A stretch of 64,000 nucleotides of DNA from Malania oleifera. Lineage: Eukaryota > Streptophyta > Magnoliopsida > Santalales > Ximeniaceae. Every line of letters starts with the position of its first letter. Position 1 is the stretch's first letter. The stretch covers positions 33,282,214-33,346,213 of the forward strand of contig NC_080417.1 in NCBI RefSeq assembly GCF_029873635.1. The letters run 5' to 3'. Position numbers and translations under genes: made by a program. Under the pieces are notes generated by a model. The model had not been told where the DNA came from. It made no database searches and saw nothing but the letters and a program-made list of their open reading frames with translations. Shown in pieces: positions 1 to 11,744 of the stretch.

Positions 1-384
1 TTTAATATTGTTGTTATATGTAATTATTGTACCTTATACTCCACATACCTGTCATTGATATATTTTACTTATAGTAATTTAGTTCTAAATCTTGCATTAT
101 GTTTATTAACATTTACTAAGATTTCATACCGAAATTCCATGTTTTATTATTAATTTCCATCATTTTTAAAAAATGGAAATCAAAATCAAAACTGATGTTG
201 AAATTTCCATTGAAATTTCTATTCCTCTGAAGCCTCAAAATTTTAGTTGAAATTGAAATTGAAATTCTTGATTTTCTACTGTGATAAAAATATCTTTTTT
301 CCCTTCATGTTTGATTTCATCCATTAAGTATTTAGCTGGTTTCCTCTTAGGATATGATTGATAATGCCTTGAAAATATATTCAG
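1..384 (+). other. Intron of the U-box gene (upstream part)
   Basis: AT-rich, no coding segment that fits the PUB N-terminal domain. It ends in a pyrimidine-poor but usable acceptor (CAG at 382-384). The missing 5' exons must lie further left. A degenerate run of GAAATT/AAATTTC words at 130-270 is the only visible structure. Confidence 0.6.
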
Positions 385-3300
385 GCAATGACAGGCAATA
401 AAATAGCCTCAAGATGTGAAAGATCAAGGGACCGTTTAGTGCACTGTTTGGGCCAAGTTCAGAACATGGTTTCAGTAATGTTGCAAGTACAGGTTGGTGA
501 ACTTGACTTTTTGAGTACCATGATATGTATATACCATCTCAATTGTTGCACATCATGTTATCTTGTTTTCATTTTTCATTTTTCTTTGTTTATTGAACCA
601 TGTAGAAAATGCATGGGCAAGAACATTTGAGTCCTGGATTGTTTACAAAATATTCTTTTGACTTGTTATACCCTCTCATCAATTTCAGGGATACCCACCA
701 TGTGGGTTATAGGCACTGTTTGTAAATGACTTGATTTTCATGTGATAGCCATGCAAATCTAACCTTGACAACAATTTTCTACTGACTAAAGTAGATTGTA
801 CATAGGTGACTTATTAGGCTTTGAATATTCCACTCTTCCTTATGAGTGTTTGGTCTCTCCTCCACTCCATGTGCATCCATCTACCTTTTCACTATGTTTA
901 GAGAAACATTGGATTTGGATTTGTGTTTGATTTTGGATGAGATGTAATATAAAATTGTATTGAAAATTTTCCAAATCCGCTCAAATCCAAATTTAAGATC
1001 CGAAATCCATGCTGCCAAACGCAGCATGCATGTTGCATTTTTTTTTTTCAGGAAAAAATATTACATGAATCCATGTGCTTTACTGTGTGCATGCAACTAG
1101 TATTTTATATTCCACTGTTGAACCAGCCCAGTGACATTTGGTATCCACTTGTCATTTGCTTCGATCCCCACGCATGATGTGTTTGTCTGAATCCATGTGC
1201 TTTCCTGGGTGCATGCAACTTAGTATATTAATATTCCACTCTTGTTGAACCAGCCCAGTGGCCTTTGGTATCCCCTTCTCATTTGCATCTATCCCCATGC
1301 ATAATGTGTTTGTCTGTCTGTGCTCTCTTGTTTGCTGTACTCTGGGATGGTTAGACATTTCCTCGAGTTATGTGTGTAATACAGTGTGAATTCCTCTCCC
1401 TTCCCCACCCTGCCCCCTACCAAAAAAAAAAAAAAGAAAGAAAGAAAGAAAAAGAAAAGGAAAAGTTACCACTAATATGTGATTGCAATCATCTGTCCTT
1501 GTTTACCTGCTTCTCTGTTTCACTTTTCATTCCTTTCAGAAAAACTTTCACCTGTTATCTATTATATGATTCACCCTCACAAACATGCATGTAAATGGTA
1601 ACTTCTGGCAAAGAAAACTGGAAACCTCCACCTTTTTTATAGTGTAGTGTGAAGCAAAACACGTTCAGTCTGTAGCTTCTTTTATATGTTATTGCCTTTC
1701 TTAATTTATTTTTACTGTATTTTTTTCATCTGAGCGATTTATTATGTAGTGCTTGTTGGAGTTGTTGATTAATTTTTACTGCAGATATCTGGAATAATTG
1801 AGGATCTTAGGGGTGTAACATTTGTCCTGGACTCACGTGAAGAAGAGGCAGGAAAGGCTGTGCTTGCATTTTTCCATCAGGACACACCTGCGTTAGATTC
1901 AAGAGAAAATTCTGATATTGAACCTCTTAAACTTGCTGTTTCAAAGCTGCATATTAATTCCTCGAGGGCTCTCTTGGTGGAGAGAAGATCCATTAAGAAG
2001 CTATTGGATAATGTCAGTGATAGTGAACAAACAAAGAAGAAGATGCTAAATCACCTTTTGTATCTTCTGAAGAAGCATGAAAAACTGCTTTTGGGAGATC
2101 AAATACAGGACACAGGTCTTCAGCATGAAGAATCATTCTCTTATAGAAGTTCTCTTTGCACAACTGTTAAAGAGGATTCTTGTGTAGAATATGGAAAGAA
2201 TGAGGCTCAGACTGATATCTTGAGCAGTTCCATACCTCCACAAGAATTTATATGCCCCATATCTTTAAAATTGATGTATGAACCTGTTGTCATTGCTTCT
2301 GGACAAACATTTGAAAGGATGTGTATAGAAAAGTGGTTTTGCGAGGGTAATGATATTTGTCCAAAAACTCAGAAAAAGTTGCCCCATCTGTCAATGATGC
2401 CAAACACTGTTATGAAGGATCTAATTTTAAAATGGTGTGTTGAGAATGGAGTCATCATTCCTGACCCACGTATACAAACAATGGTACATAACTCCTGGGA
2501 AGCTTCTTCTATTTCCATTGCTAGCTTTGGCAGCTCAATGAATGACATATGTCGTCGAATGGATTTTGTTGATGTGTCACTTGGATCTATAGATACTAGC
2601 TTCAGTTCAGATTCTTCACATGTTAAGGTTATGAATGGCTCAGTTTTAGTGCCAGTGACTTCTAGTGGAGATGCTCACAAATTTCAACCTTATGATGCAA
2701 TTATGCATGATACAGAGCCGGAGTATCTATCTGAACTTGCTGCGCTTTCATGGGATTCTCAATGCAAGGCAGTTGAAGGTCTAAAAAATTATTTGGTTGG
2801 CAGTGATCGAGCTTGTTATTCTATGTCTCCTGAGAATCTTGTTGGCCCACTTATAAAATTCTTGAAAGATGCAAAAGATCTGCATGATGTAAAAGCTCAG
2901 AGATCTGGAACTAAGTTGTTACTGGAATTTATGAGAAAATGCAGGTATGTTTTTTTTTTTTCTGGTACACATTTGTACCATGGACATATCTTGTGATCAT
3001 GCTGCCATTGTTGCATATGATCTCACAGATGATGCCTCCTAAATTTCACCTCAATTTCAGTATGATTCCTTGTCCTGATAAAATGATAATTGTTGGGTAA
3101 CACAGCATTACTTGCTACTCATAAGTTTTACCTTAGTTCAGGGTCATACTTAATTTATACATGGATCTATGTATATAATTTTTTTTCACTATCATTTGGG
3201 ATAAATTTTTGTTCCAATCCCTCCCTTCCCAAGTAGAACCCAACCCATGCTGAGGGTAGGTGGGGCATAAAATGGGAAAAAACCTAATGATGATCTGCTT

Positions 3301-4080
3301 TGTGCTGCTTTATGCAGGAGCGGAGAACAGTGCTTACAAGAAGATGCATTTACTCTGTTGGCATCTCTCTTCGATTCAGAAGTAGCTAAAGAAGCCCTTA
3401 CCATAATAGAAGTACTATCTAGCCACCAGTGTTGTTTATCTAAAATTACAGCATCTGGTGCCCTTAATTCCGTCTTAAAGATCCTCACCGAGACCAGAGA
3501 ACTCCGAGAGCCTGCTGTTAAAATTCTATATAACTTGTCATCAAATATTGATGTTTGTTCCCTTATTGCGTCATTAGGGTGCATCCCAAAATTGGTTCCT
3601 CTTATGGCTGATAGTTCTCTTGCAAAATATTGTATAATTATTTTGAGCAATCTGTGTAAGACTGAAGAGGCTAGGGTTTCTGTTGCTGATACTAATGGAT
3701 GCATTGCATCCATTGCTGAAATACTTGAGAATGGCAGTCATGAGGATCAAGAGCATGCATTGGCCACTCTCCTTTCGTTATGCTCCCAACGTGTTCAATA
3801 TTGTGAGTTGGTCATGAAAGAGCGTGTTGTCTCTTCCCTTTTTGATATATCTGTCAATGGAAGTGAAAGGGGAAGCGCAAGTGCACTGGAATTGCTCCGA
3901 GTTCTAAGGGATATTGATCATACAGATGTACAAGAACACCCTGGATCTGACCTTGGTATCTCTTTGGACTCTGGTGACAACTCTAATGGGAAGAAACCGT
4001 CGTCATCTACCAGGACTTCTGGATTTTTTGGAAGAATTTTCTCAAAACCGACTTCTCTTTCATCAAAAAAGAAGACATAA
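385..4080 (+). CDS. PUB5-like: U-box/ARM-repeat E3 ubiquitin ligase, PUB5-like (3' three exons)
   Basis: Three exons are visible: 385-492, 1785-2944 and 3318-4080, each with AG before and GT after where required. The phases agree (0, then 2+1) and the frame ends in TAA at 4078-4080, giving 676 residues. Residues 1-140 match the helical N-terminal domain of plant PUB proteins. The U-box is at about residues 189-258 (2242-2449): FICPISLKLM, then VIASGQTFER and CPKTQ, which contact the E2 in this family. ARM-like leucine-rich helical repeats fill 2720-3950. The tail is Ser/Lys-rich with a GFFGRIFSK motif. Family knowledge: PUB-ARM proteins transfer ubiquitin from E2 to substrates, usually in cytosol or at membranes. 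The best match from memory is the PUB5 branch, with PUB45/PUB6/PUB7 as alternatives. The first 80-100 codons and the promoter lie left of the window. No break is seen in the visible coding part. Confidence 0.88.
1068..1316. repeat. Tandem duplication inside the U-box gene intron
   Basis: Two direct copies, 1068-1189 and 1190-1316, both starting AATCCATGTGCTTTCCTG-like and ending TGTTTGTCTG. They differ at a modest number of sites and by a few small indels, so this is an old local duplication. It lies wholly in the intron between 492 and 1785 and should not affect the protein. Confidence 0.85.
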
Positions 4081-4929
4081 ATTCCATATTTTCATTCCTT
4101 CATCGCCCAACCTTTTCATCATGGTGAATAACATGGTGCATGCTGGCCAAAATTCTGTTCCTCCTAGCCTGAATTAAAAGGGAGCACCATTATCCTGTTA
4201 GAATCATATGGCTAGTTATGAATAGTTATGTTTTTCTTAATGCTAGTTGTCTGTGTATATAGGTGTGATTAGTCATTCATAATATCTCCATTGGCATTTA
4301 CTGGACGTTGTATTTGATATGAATGTACAGTTTTGATCCTTTGCTGTTAATTTGATTTCTGAGTTGATTTATCTTTTTTGAATGGATGATACCGATTCTT
4401 TCCAGTTATTGTTTTTATTATTAGTTTCATATTGTTGCAAGTCCTATACTCCTATGTGTCTTTCAGAGGCAATATTTAGGTTAAGTTTGTCGGTCTCTCT
4501 AAATTAACATAATTGTCATTACAACATTTAAATAGAGGATTGAAGTGCATTATCTCATTGTATAAAGATTACCAAACTTAATGGCTTTAATAATTTTCTA
4601 GCAATTTATATAAAGGCTGCGCTATTTGCACTTCACCATTTGTTTACCACACTCTACAGCATTTTTTATTTTTTATCTTTTTATTTTTTATCATTTGGAT
4701 GGAGCATATTACCTCTCCTTTGAAGGAGTGAAAGAAAGATTTCCTTAAGCACTCTCTGTGTCTGCACTCACTGCGCAGACCCAAAACCCCAAAGAGCTCA
4801 AAATTTAGTGACCCTGGAGAAGTAGAAGACTTGAAGAAAAATTTCTTTCTCAAAATTTCAACTCAAGCAACTTTTTTGCGAGATTTACATCTAGCTAATA
4901 GGCAGGAAACTCAAAAGAGAGAACTTTGC

Positions 4930-4980
<51 letters not shown>

Positions 4981-5676
4981 TCTATTTAAATTTAAAACAA
5001 CCATTGAAATTAATCAAGAAGAGCTCAGGGAAAGACAAGGGTAGAATTAAAGCTTGTGTACTTAAGTCTCTAAATTCCCCCAAAGATATACTATTAATGA
5101 AAAATCTCTCAGCCCAGCAGTCAGTTCACCCCCAAAGACCACCCTGCTGAGTGCTGACTAAACTCCCCTCGAAACACCACTACGCTTAACAAATTTCCTG
5201 CGACAGCAGAGACATCACAATGCTGAAGAAATTCCTAAATTACTAAATCTGTTTTTGGCATCTAGAGAATATCTTGAACATCAGAAAAAAGATCTCTGGA
5301 AAAGAATCCCGCGGGCTTGCAATCCTTCTGCCATCTTTCCCACATAAGACGCAAACTTACCCCACCTTGAATGCCTGCAACTCCCGCTTACGAAAAAACC
5401 CTATTACGGCCACCAACAGTTGCCAAACAGCTATGCTCCAGAATCTCTCGACACATAATTTTTTATCCTAGACCTTTTATTCACTCACACTCTTTCTTTG
5501 GTATTTATAATTTTAGTTTTAATTTTTTTTTAAAAAAAATTTGTTCTTTTTTTTCTCTTTCCTCCCTCTCTTCCCCACTTCTTATCTCTCTCTCTTAAAC
5601 AAACTAACAAGCTAAAGAGCTGATAGCAGGGAAATTTTATAAAAATACCCCTCCAAAATTTTATGGCTAAAGCACC
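4081..5676 (+). other. 3' UTR of the U-box gene and intergenic DNA
   Basis: The first 250 bases are the likely 3' UTR: T-rich with several AATAA-like words, although no single poly(A) signal stands out. The remainder is non-coding to my reading. It includes a (CT)n tract and a T-rich segment at 5520-5600 with pyrimidine clusters. No gene could be supported on either strand. Confidence 0.5.
4933..4984. repeat. (CT)n microsatellite
   Basis: About 24 dinucleotide units with one TATC interruption. Short open frames over it are artefacts of the repeat. Confidence 0.95.
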
Positions 5677-6111
5677 TGATATACCAAAAATATTCTCACT
5701 CAAAAGGAAGATCGGTTACGGAACCACCATTAAACCCCTCTACATAACCGATGTGCAAACTTTACTGTACACACATTCATGAGAGGGAATGGTTACAAGA
5801 CTATACTTATAACTTTTACATAAATACTCATAAAACTTCTATAACCTCCACAAGCACAATAATGCCTATCAACGCTGAATTGATGGAGGGTCAACCTCTC
5901 CCAATATAGAAAGGGACTTGGAGAAGAGGTAAACATCACACTTATTTCTACTTCTTTCTACTGTTGCAATTCAGAGCCTTCCATTTACTTAATAATCGGA
6001 GTGATTCCTCGGAGTACACATGAGTCCTCCAAGCCATTTGTGATTGTTTCTTTTCAAGTGATCGCAATCATAGAACGATTTATGAAGGTCATTCGATTTT
6101 CGATAGCAATA
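5677..6111 (+). repeat. 5' LTR of the Tat element
   Basis: Starts TGATATACC and ends GATAGCAATA. It aligns end to end with 14323-14763. The duplication GCACC lies just outside. Confidence 0.9.
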
Positions 6112-6113
6112 GT

Positions 6114-6130
6114 TGGCGCCGTTTATGGGA
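6114..6130 (+). other. Primer binding site, tRNA-Asp type
   Basis: TGGCGCCGTT two bases after the LTR matches the complement of the 3' end of plant tRNA-Asp over ten bases. This is a common primer choice in plant gypsy elements. Confidence 0.65.
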
Positions 6131-6159
6131 ATCTTTTGGGAGGTTTTTCAATTCTTGAT

Positions 6160-7500
6160 TATGGCTACATCACACAACTCAAAATCAGAACTTGCCGTGG
6201 GTAACCGATCGCCCTAGTCCATACATTCCGCATTAATTGATAATTCCAGCGTGTCAAGAAGTGAATTCCTTGCATTCTAGAAAAGGATGGAGGATATGTT
6301 CACTATGATCCTGTATCAGAAAAGGGATCATAAGGAACCTGCTTCTCAACCTAATCGAGTAGAACTTGAGTTAGATGGGAAGGTTGCAGTCCCACCAGAA
6401 GTCGTTGATAGGGCTTTTAATCCAGCGAAGAAGGTGGAGGATGCGAATAGCGTGGGTATCTATGAAAAATGGTCCCACGAACTAGAAGAAAAATACAAAA
6501 AGAGCGATCAATTGGGAAAAAATGATGAAGGAACTTCGCAACAACCCCTCCTCAAGGAAGTCCTCAGTCAAATATTCGGATCCTCCTTTCACTAAAGAGG
6601 TAATTGATGTTCCTCTACCTAACAAGTTTAAAATACCAAATATTGAAGGGTACAATGGTTTGTCCGATCCTGTTGACCACTTGGACACCTTTAGAGTGCT
6701 AATGCAACTGCAAGGCGCATGAGATGCAATCATGTGCTACGCATTCGTAGCCACTCTAAAAGGGAATGCCAAGGCATGGTATTAGACTTTGAAATCTGGT
6801 TCTATTGGATCCTTTTTTCGAAATGGAGCAACAATTTACTGGACACTTCGTTAGTAGCCGAAAGATAGCAAAAACTTCAGCTCATCTAATGAGCTTTGCT
6901 CAAGGAGAAAGGGAGATGTTAAAAGAATTCCTGCATTGCTTCGTCAACACCACGCTAGCGATTCGGAACCTAGATCATGAGGTGATAGTAGTAGAGTTGA
7001 CAATGGCGCTCCAGCTAGGGTATTTTCTAAATTCACTAGGGAAGAAGCCCTCGGTCAACATGGGAGAGCTGATGACACGTGCCTAGAAATACGTCAACCT
7101 ACAATAAGTGAGGACCACAAAAAGGAGCCAAACCGACTTGAAAAGGAAGGGCCCAAGAGATACGGAGGAAGTAGCCAAAGCAGGGAAAAGGCAAGAAAGT
7201 AGAAGATCGCCCAACAGCCAAAGGGAGTTAGGAACTGCACCCAAATTTTAGTCCTACACCCCCTTGAACATCTCCTGAACTAATGTCCTGATGCACATCA
7301 AGGAGAAGGGTTATGTTTCCTGGCTAGAGCCCATGTGTGCACTATCATATAAAAGGAGCACATCCAAGTTCTGCAAGTTCCACAAGGATCACAGGCATGA
7401 TACGGAGGAGTGTATCCACTTGAAAAACGAGATTGAAGTCTTAATAAAGAGGGTACTTGTCAAAGTTCGTAAAAAAAGATGACCGTCGAGCTGAAGCTTG
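6160..7500 (+). mobile_element. gag region of the Tat element
   Basis: Decayed gag. Recognisable retrotransposon-gag stretches lie at about 6600-7080 (PFTKEVIDVPLPNKFK-like start of the capsid domain). A Cys/His segment follows near 7370-7440 (KFCKFHKDHRHDTEEC), typical of Tat gag-linker regions. Fossil; not functional. Confidence 0.75.
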
Positions 7501-7734
7501 TGATCATAAAAAGGCAAAGGTCTAGCTGAAGGAAGATTAGATTGTGGGAGAAATCGTTGTGATCTTCAGAGGACCAAGTAGTGGGGGTGACAGTGGAGAT
7601 ACCAGAAAGAGATATGAAAAGCAGGTGCTCCTGACAGAAGATCAGAGACAGAATCAGAATAATGGAAGCAAGAGGAGACTATCACCTTCACCAAAGAAGA
7701 TGAAGAAGGTATGCAATAGCCCCATGATGATGCC

Positions 7735-8110
7735 CTAGTTATGTCATTACTCATTGCCAACTATCGGTTAAGGAGAGCATTGATTGACAATGGAAGTTAA
7801 GCTGACATAATCTTTTGGTCAGTATTACAAGAAATAAAAATCGGAAGAGATCACTTGAAGCCTATTTTAACTCCCTTAGTCGGATTTGAGAGAGATGTGG
7901 TCCACTCTTTGGGTACAATTACACTCTCGCTAACCATGGGGGCACCCTCGCAGCAGGTCACCTTTATGACGAACTTTCTAGTGGTTGACCATCCTTCCAT
8001 CTACAACATTATGTTAGGGTGCCCAACACTCAACGCAGCATGGGCCGTAACCTCTACTTATTATTTGAAGGTCAAGTTTCCTACCCCAAATGGGGTTGGA
8101 GAATAAAATG
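7735..8110 (+). mobile_element. Protease region of the Tat element
   Basis: Contains the aspartic-protease-like ALIDNGS motif near 7775-7795, followed by the hydrophobic strands usual for retropepsins (FLVVDHPSIYNIMLG). Fossil. Confidence 0.65.
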
Positions 8111-8379
8111 AGATTAGATGGCAGCTCGTAACTGCTATGTGATGGCGTTGAAAGGAAAAACAAAAGGATGGGAGACCTTAACTATAGAAGTTTCGAATTT
8201 AAGAGGCGAGTACCCCTAGATTAGCACACTAGATGAAGACCTAGTCAGCGGTCCGATAAAAGGCAACCAAGAGAGGTGTATCCAGATCGAAAACCTATTT
8301 CCAAAATCATTGAAAGAGGAGATGGTAAGGTTATTGGGTGAATATGCATATATTTTTTCCTAGTTTGCTGATGATATGC

Positions 8380-9270
8380 CAGGTTTCGAATCTGCAGTCA
8401 TTGAGCATAGGTTGCAAGTAGATCTTAGCCACCGCCTTGTAAAGTAGAAGAAGAGAAGTTTTGCTCTAGAATGAATCAAGATAATTGACGAAGAGGTAAA
8501 CAAGCTTTTAAAAGTTAATTTCATCAGGGAAGTCAACTATCCAAATTGACTCAGCAATGCAATCTTGCTTAAAAAGTCAAATGGGAAGTGGCGAACTTGC
8601 ATTGACTTTACAGACTTAAACAAAGCATGTCCCAAGGATAGCTTCCCTCTTCCATGAATGGACCAGTTGGTAGAATCTACATCTGGACATGAAATTTTGA
8701 GTTTCATGGATGCATACTAAAGCTACAACCAGATCCGCTTGCACCCACAGGATGAAGAGAAAACTACATTTATCACTAAAAGGGGGCTTTACTGCTATAG
8801 ACTATAGAGTAATGCCATTTGGGTTGAAAAATGCAAGAGCGACCTACCAAAGGTTGGTGAACAAAATCTACAAAGCTCTTTTGGGAATTACCATGGAGGC
8901 CTATGTGGATGACATGCTAATGAAGAGCCTAAAAGCTGATGATCACGTAAAGGATTTGGGAAGAGCATTTGAATATAGAATGAGACTGAATCCTGCCAAA
9001 TGTGTGTTTGGTTTGTTAGTTGGAAAATTGTTAGGGTTCATCGTAACCCACAGGGGAATAGAAGCTAACCCAGATAAGATACGAGTTTTGATGGAGGTGC
9101 ATGCTCCTCAGACAAAGAAGGACGTTCAAGTTCGAACAGGAAGAATTGCCTCGCTAAGTAGGTTTGTCTTCTGCTCAGAAGATAAGTGCCTACCGTTCTT
9201 CAAGGCATTGCGTAAAGTAGGAAAGTTTGAATGGGGAGAAAAGCAATATAAAGCTTTTGAGTAGCTCAAA
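8380..9270 (+). mobile_element. Reverse transcriptase region of the Tat element
   Basis: Gypsy-type reverse transcriptase. Visible motifs include VMPFGLKNARATYQR and the catalytic YVDDM near 8901-8915. The upstream part is weaker but shows the WRTCIDFTDLNKACPKD block. Fossil. Confidence 0.85.
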
Positions 9271-9279
9271 AAGTAGCTC

Positions 9280-9670
9280 ATTTCTCCACCCCTCTTGACA
9301 AAGGCAAGTATTAGAGAGGATCTATACTTGTATCTGGCCTTTACCCGATATGTGGTAAGTGTAGTCCAAGTCCGAGAGGAAAGTAGGCAGCACAAGCCCA
9401 TATTTTACACCAGCAAAGTATTGCGCAGAGTAGAGATTAACTATACACTAGCAAAGAAGGATGCTTTTGTGATCATTTGTGCAACTAGAAAGTTAAGGCC
9501 CTACTTTCAGGCACACAAAGTGGGTTGTACTGACTAACATACCACTGAGGCAAATCCTTCAATGGCCTGAAATCTTAGGAAGGATGGTAAAGTGGTTGGT
9601 TGAGTTGGGAGAGTTCGACATCCACTACAATTCAAGACCAGCAATCAAAGCCTTGGTCTTAGCTGACTTC
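9280..9670 (+). mobile_element. RNase H region of the Tat element
   Basis: Gypsy RNase H. The KPIFYTSKVLRRVEINYTLA block near 9400-9450 matches the PVYYVSKALxxAExRYxxxEK signature of plant gypsy elements. Fossil. Confidence 0.75.
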
Positions 9671-9689
9671 GTGGTAGAGCAAGCTCATG

Positions 9690-10110
9690 AAAACTAGGAA
9701 GAACCAAAAGTATGGATGCTCCATGTTGATTGATCCTCAAATGGAATAGGAGGAGGTGTAGGTTTAATCCTTACATCCCCAGATGGATATGAAGTGTAGT
9801 ACACATTGCGGTTGGAGTTCACAACAACTAATAATGATGCAGAGTACGAAACTTTATTGGCAGGGCTATGGCTTTGTATGTCTCTCGAGGTAAAGAGGCT
9901 CCAGGTTTTGAGCGACTCTCAGCTTGTGGTTGGGCAGGTGAAAGGTGATTTTGAAGCTAGAGATCCAAAATTGAAAAGATATCTGACAAAGGTGCAGGAG
10001 TATATCAAAGTATTCTCTGAATTTAAAATTGAACACATTCCATGAGTAGCAAATGCAAAAGCTGATGCACTGGCAAGGTTGGCTTTAGCTTCAAAACCAG
10101 ATTGGGAGAA
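9690..10110 (+). mobile_element. Second (archaeal-type) RNase H region
   Basis: A second RNase H follows the first: a VDxSSN start, the NNDAEYETLLAGLWL helix and LSDSQLVVGQVKGDFEA near 9915-9965. Two consecutive RNase H domains define the plant Tat clade in the literature. Fossil. Confidence 0.8.
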
Positions 10111-10289
10111 TGCTGTTTACCTAGAGTGAATAGAGAAACCGACCTACGAAGAGATCCAGATCAATATAGCAACAATAGAAGAGGATGAAGAAGATTAGAG
10201 GACTATCCTAGTAAGATACCTTCAGGATGGGTGGTTACCTGATGACAAGAAGGAGTCGCTGAAGTTAAGGAGGAAGGAAGGCAACTAGA

Positions 10290-11420
10290 TGTAAAATCAT
10301 AGGCAAAGAGTTGTACCAGCGATCTTTAACGTTGCCATATCTATGATGCCTAGGTTACAAGGAAGCATGGTACGTATTGAAAGAAATTCATGAATGGGTT
10401 TGCGGCAACCATTTAGTTGGGAGAGCTTTGGCTCATGAGGCTTTACAACAAGGATACTATTGGCCCACCATGAGAAAAATGCGCTAGAATTGGTGAAATG
10501 GTGCGTTAGATGCCAAATATGTGCTGACATACGTCACTCACTCGCCAACACATTATCTCCCTTGACCAGTCCATGTCCTTTCGCTCAATGGGGGCTTGAC
10601 ATATTGGGGCCATTGCCCCAAGCAGCGGGGCAATGAAAGTTCATGCTGGTCGCCATAGATCACTTCACAAAATTGGTGGAGGTTGAAGCTCTGTCTCATA
10701 TAACAGTGTGAAACATCACTAAGTTTGTTTGGACTTCAGTCATATGCAGATATGTAGTGCCTAGGGCAATAGTGATAGACCATGAAAGGAAAATTTACAA
10801 CAACCGTTTTAAAACTTTTTTCGTCGACCTTGGTATGAAATTGCTTTTTGCGTCTGTGGCACATCTGTAGAGCAACGGATAGGTGGAGAATATGAACCGA
10901 ACAATCTTTCATGGCTTGAAGACACACCTAGGGTCGGCGCAAGGTAGGTGGGTGGAGGAGCTCCCCTCAATTATATGGGCATACCACACAACTCGATGAA
11001 CGGCCATGGGAGAGACTCCTTTCCTACTCGTCTTCGGAGTAGAAGCGATCATCCTTGTAGAGGTAAGAATCCCCTCATGGCGAAGACAACATTTTGATGA
11101 AGAAGGGAACATGGAGGAGCTAAGAGTAGAATTAGATCTGCTAAAGGAAAAGTGGGATCAAGCCTAGATCAAGGTGGCAACATATAAGCAAAGGGTAACC
11201 AAATATTATAACGTCCGAGTCAAAGTTTGAATTTTCAAGCTAGGAGATTTGGTGTTAAGAAAAGTGTGGAATTATCCTTGCGATCCAGGACCTAGCAAGT
11301 TGAAGCCCAACTAGGAAAGGACATATCAGATAGCAACGGAGATCAAGTTGGTAACATACAATATTAAAAGGCTTAAGAGTGGAAAAAGATTCAGAACACA
11401 TGAAATTTGAATCTGTTAAC
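10290..11420 (+). mobile_element. Integrase region of the Tat element
   Basis: Shows the zinc-binding segment near 10430-10530, the start of the core near 10585-10690 (GLDILGPLPQA-like, then VAIDHFTKLVE) and the ETPFLLVFG/EA block near 11010-11050. Fossil. Confidence 0.8.
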
Positions 11421-11744
11421 AAAACATAATTTGTATGCTTTCAAGGCAATTACATGATAATAATAAATTCCCCAACAAAAGTTAATTCCCAAAATTCCCT
11501 ATCCCCTTGTCTTCATCATCCTCGTCCTCCTCTCCTAATGGAGGACTAACGTTGCCATACCTAGCTGAGCAGATTCCATATTGTCAATCTGGGGGTACTT
11601 CATCTTGAATTGCTCCTGACATCTATGAAAATCCCCTCGATATGACAGGACTCCAAATTTCCTCCTATCATGTAGAAACTCCTATGAGTTTTGGTAGCTA
11701 GCTATAGTGGATTTAATAGTAGACGGGTTCTCCACATTTTAGAC

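Noticed and set aside
1008-1028. Hairpin CATGCTGC/GCAGCATG with a 5-base loop in the U-box gene intron
   Set aside because: A perfect 8-bp stem is expected by chance in tens of kilobases and no flanking precursor-like stem extends it.
1152-1594. Small open frames in the U-box gene intron
   Set aside because: They fall in the tandem duplication and an A/G-rich run; no link to the PUB reading frame.
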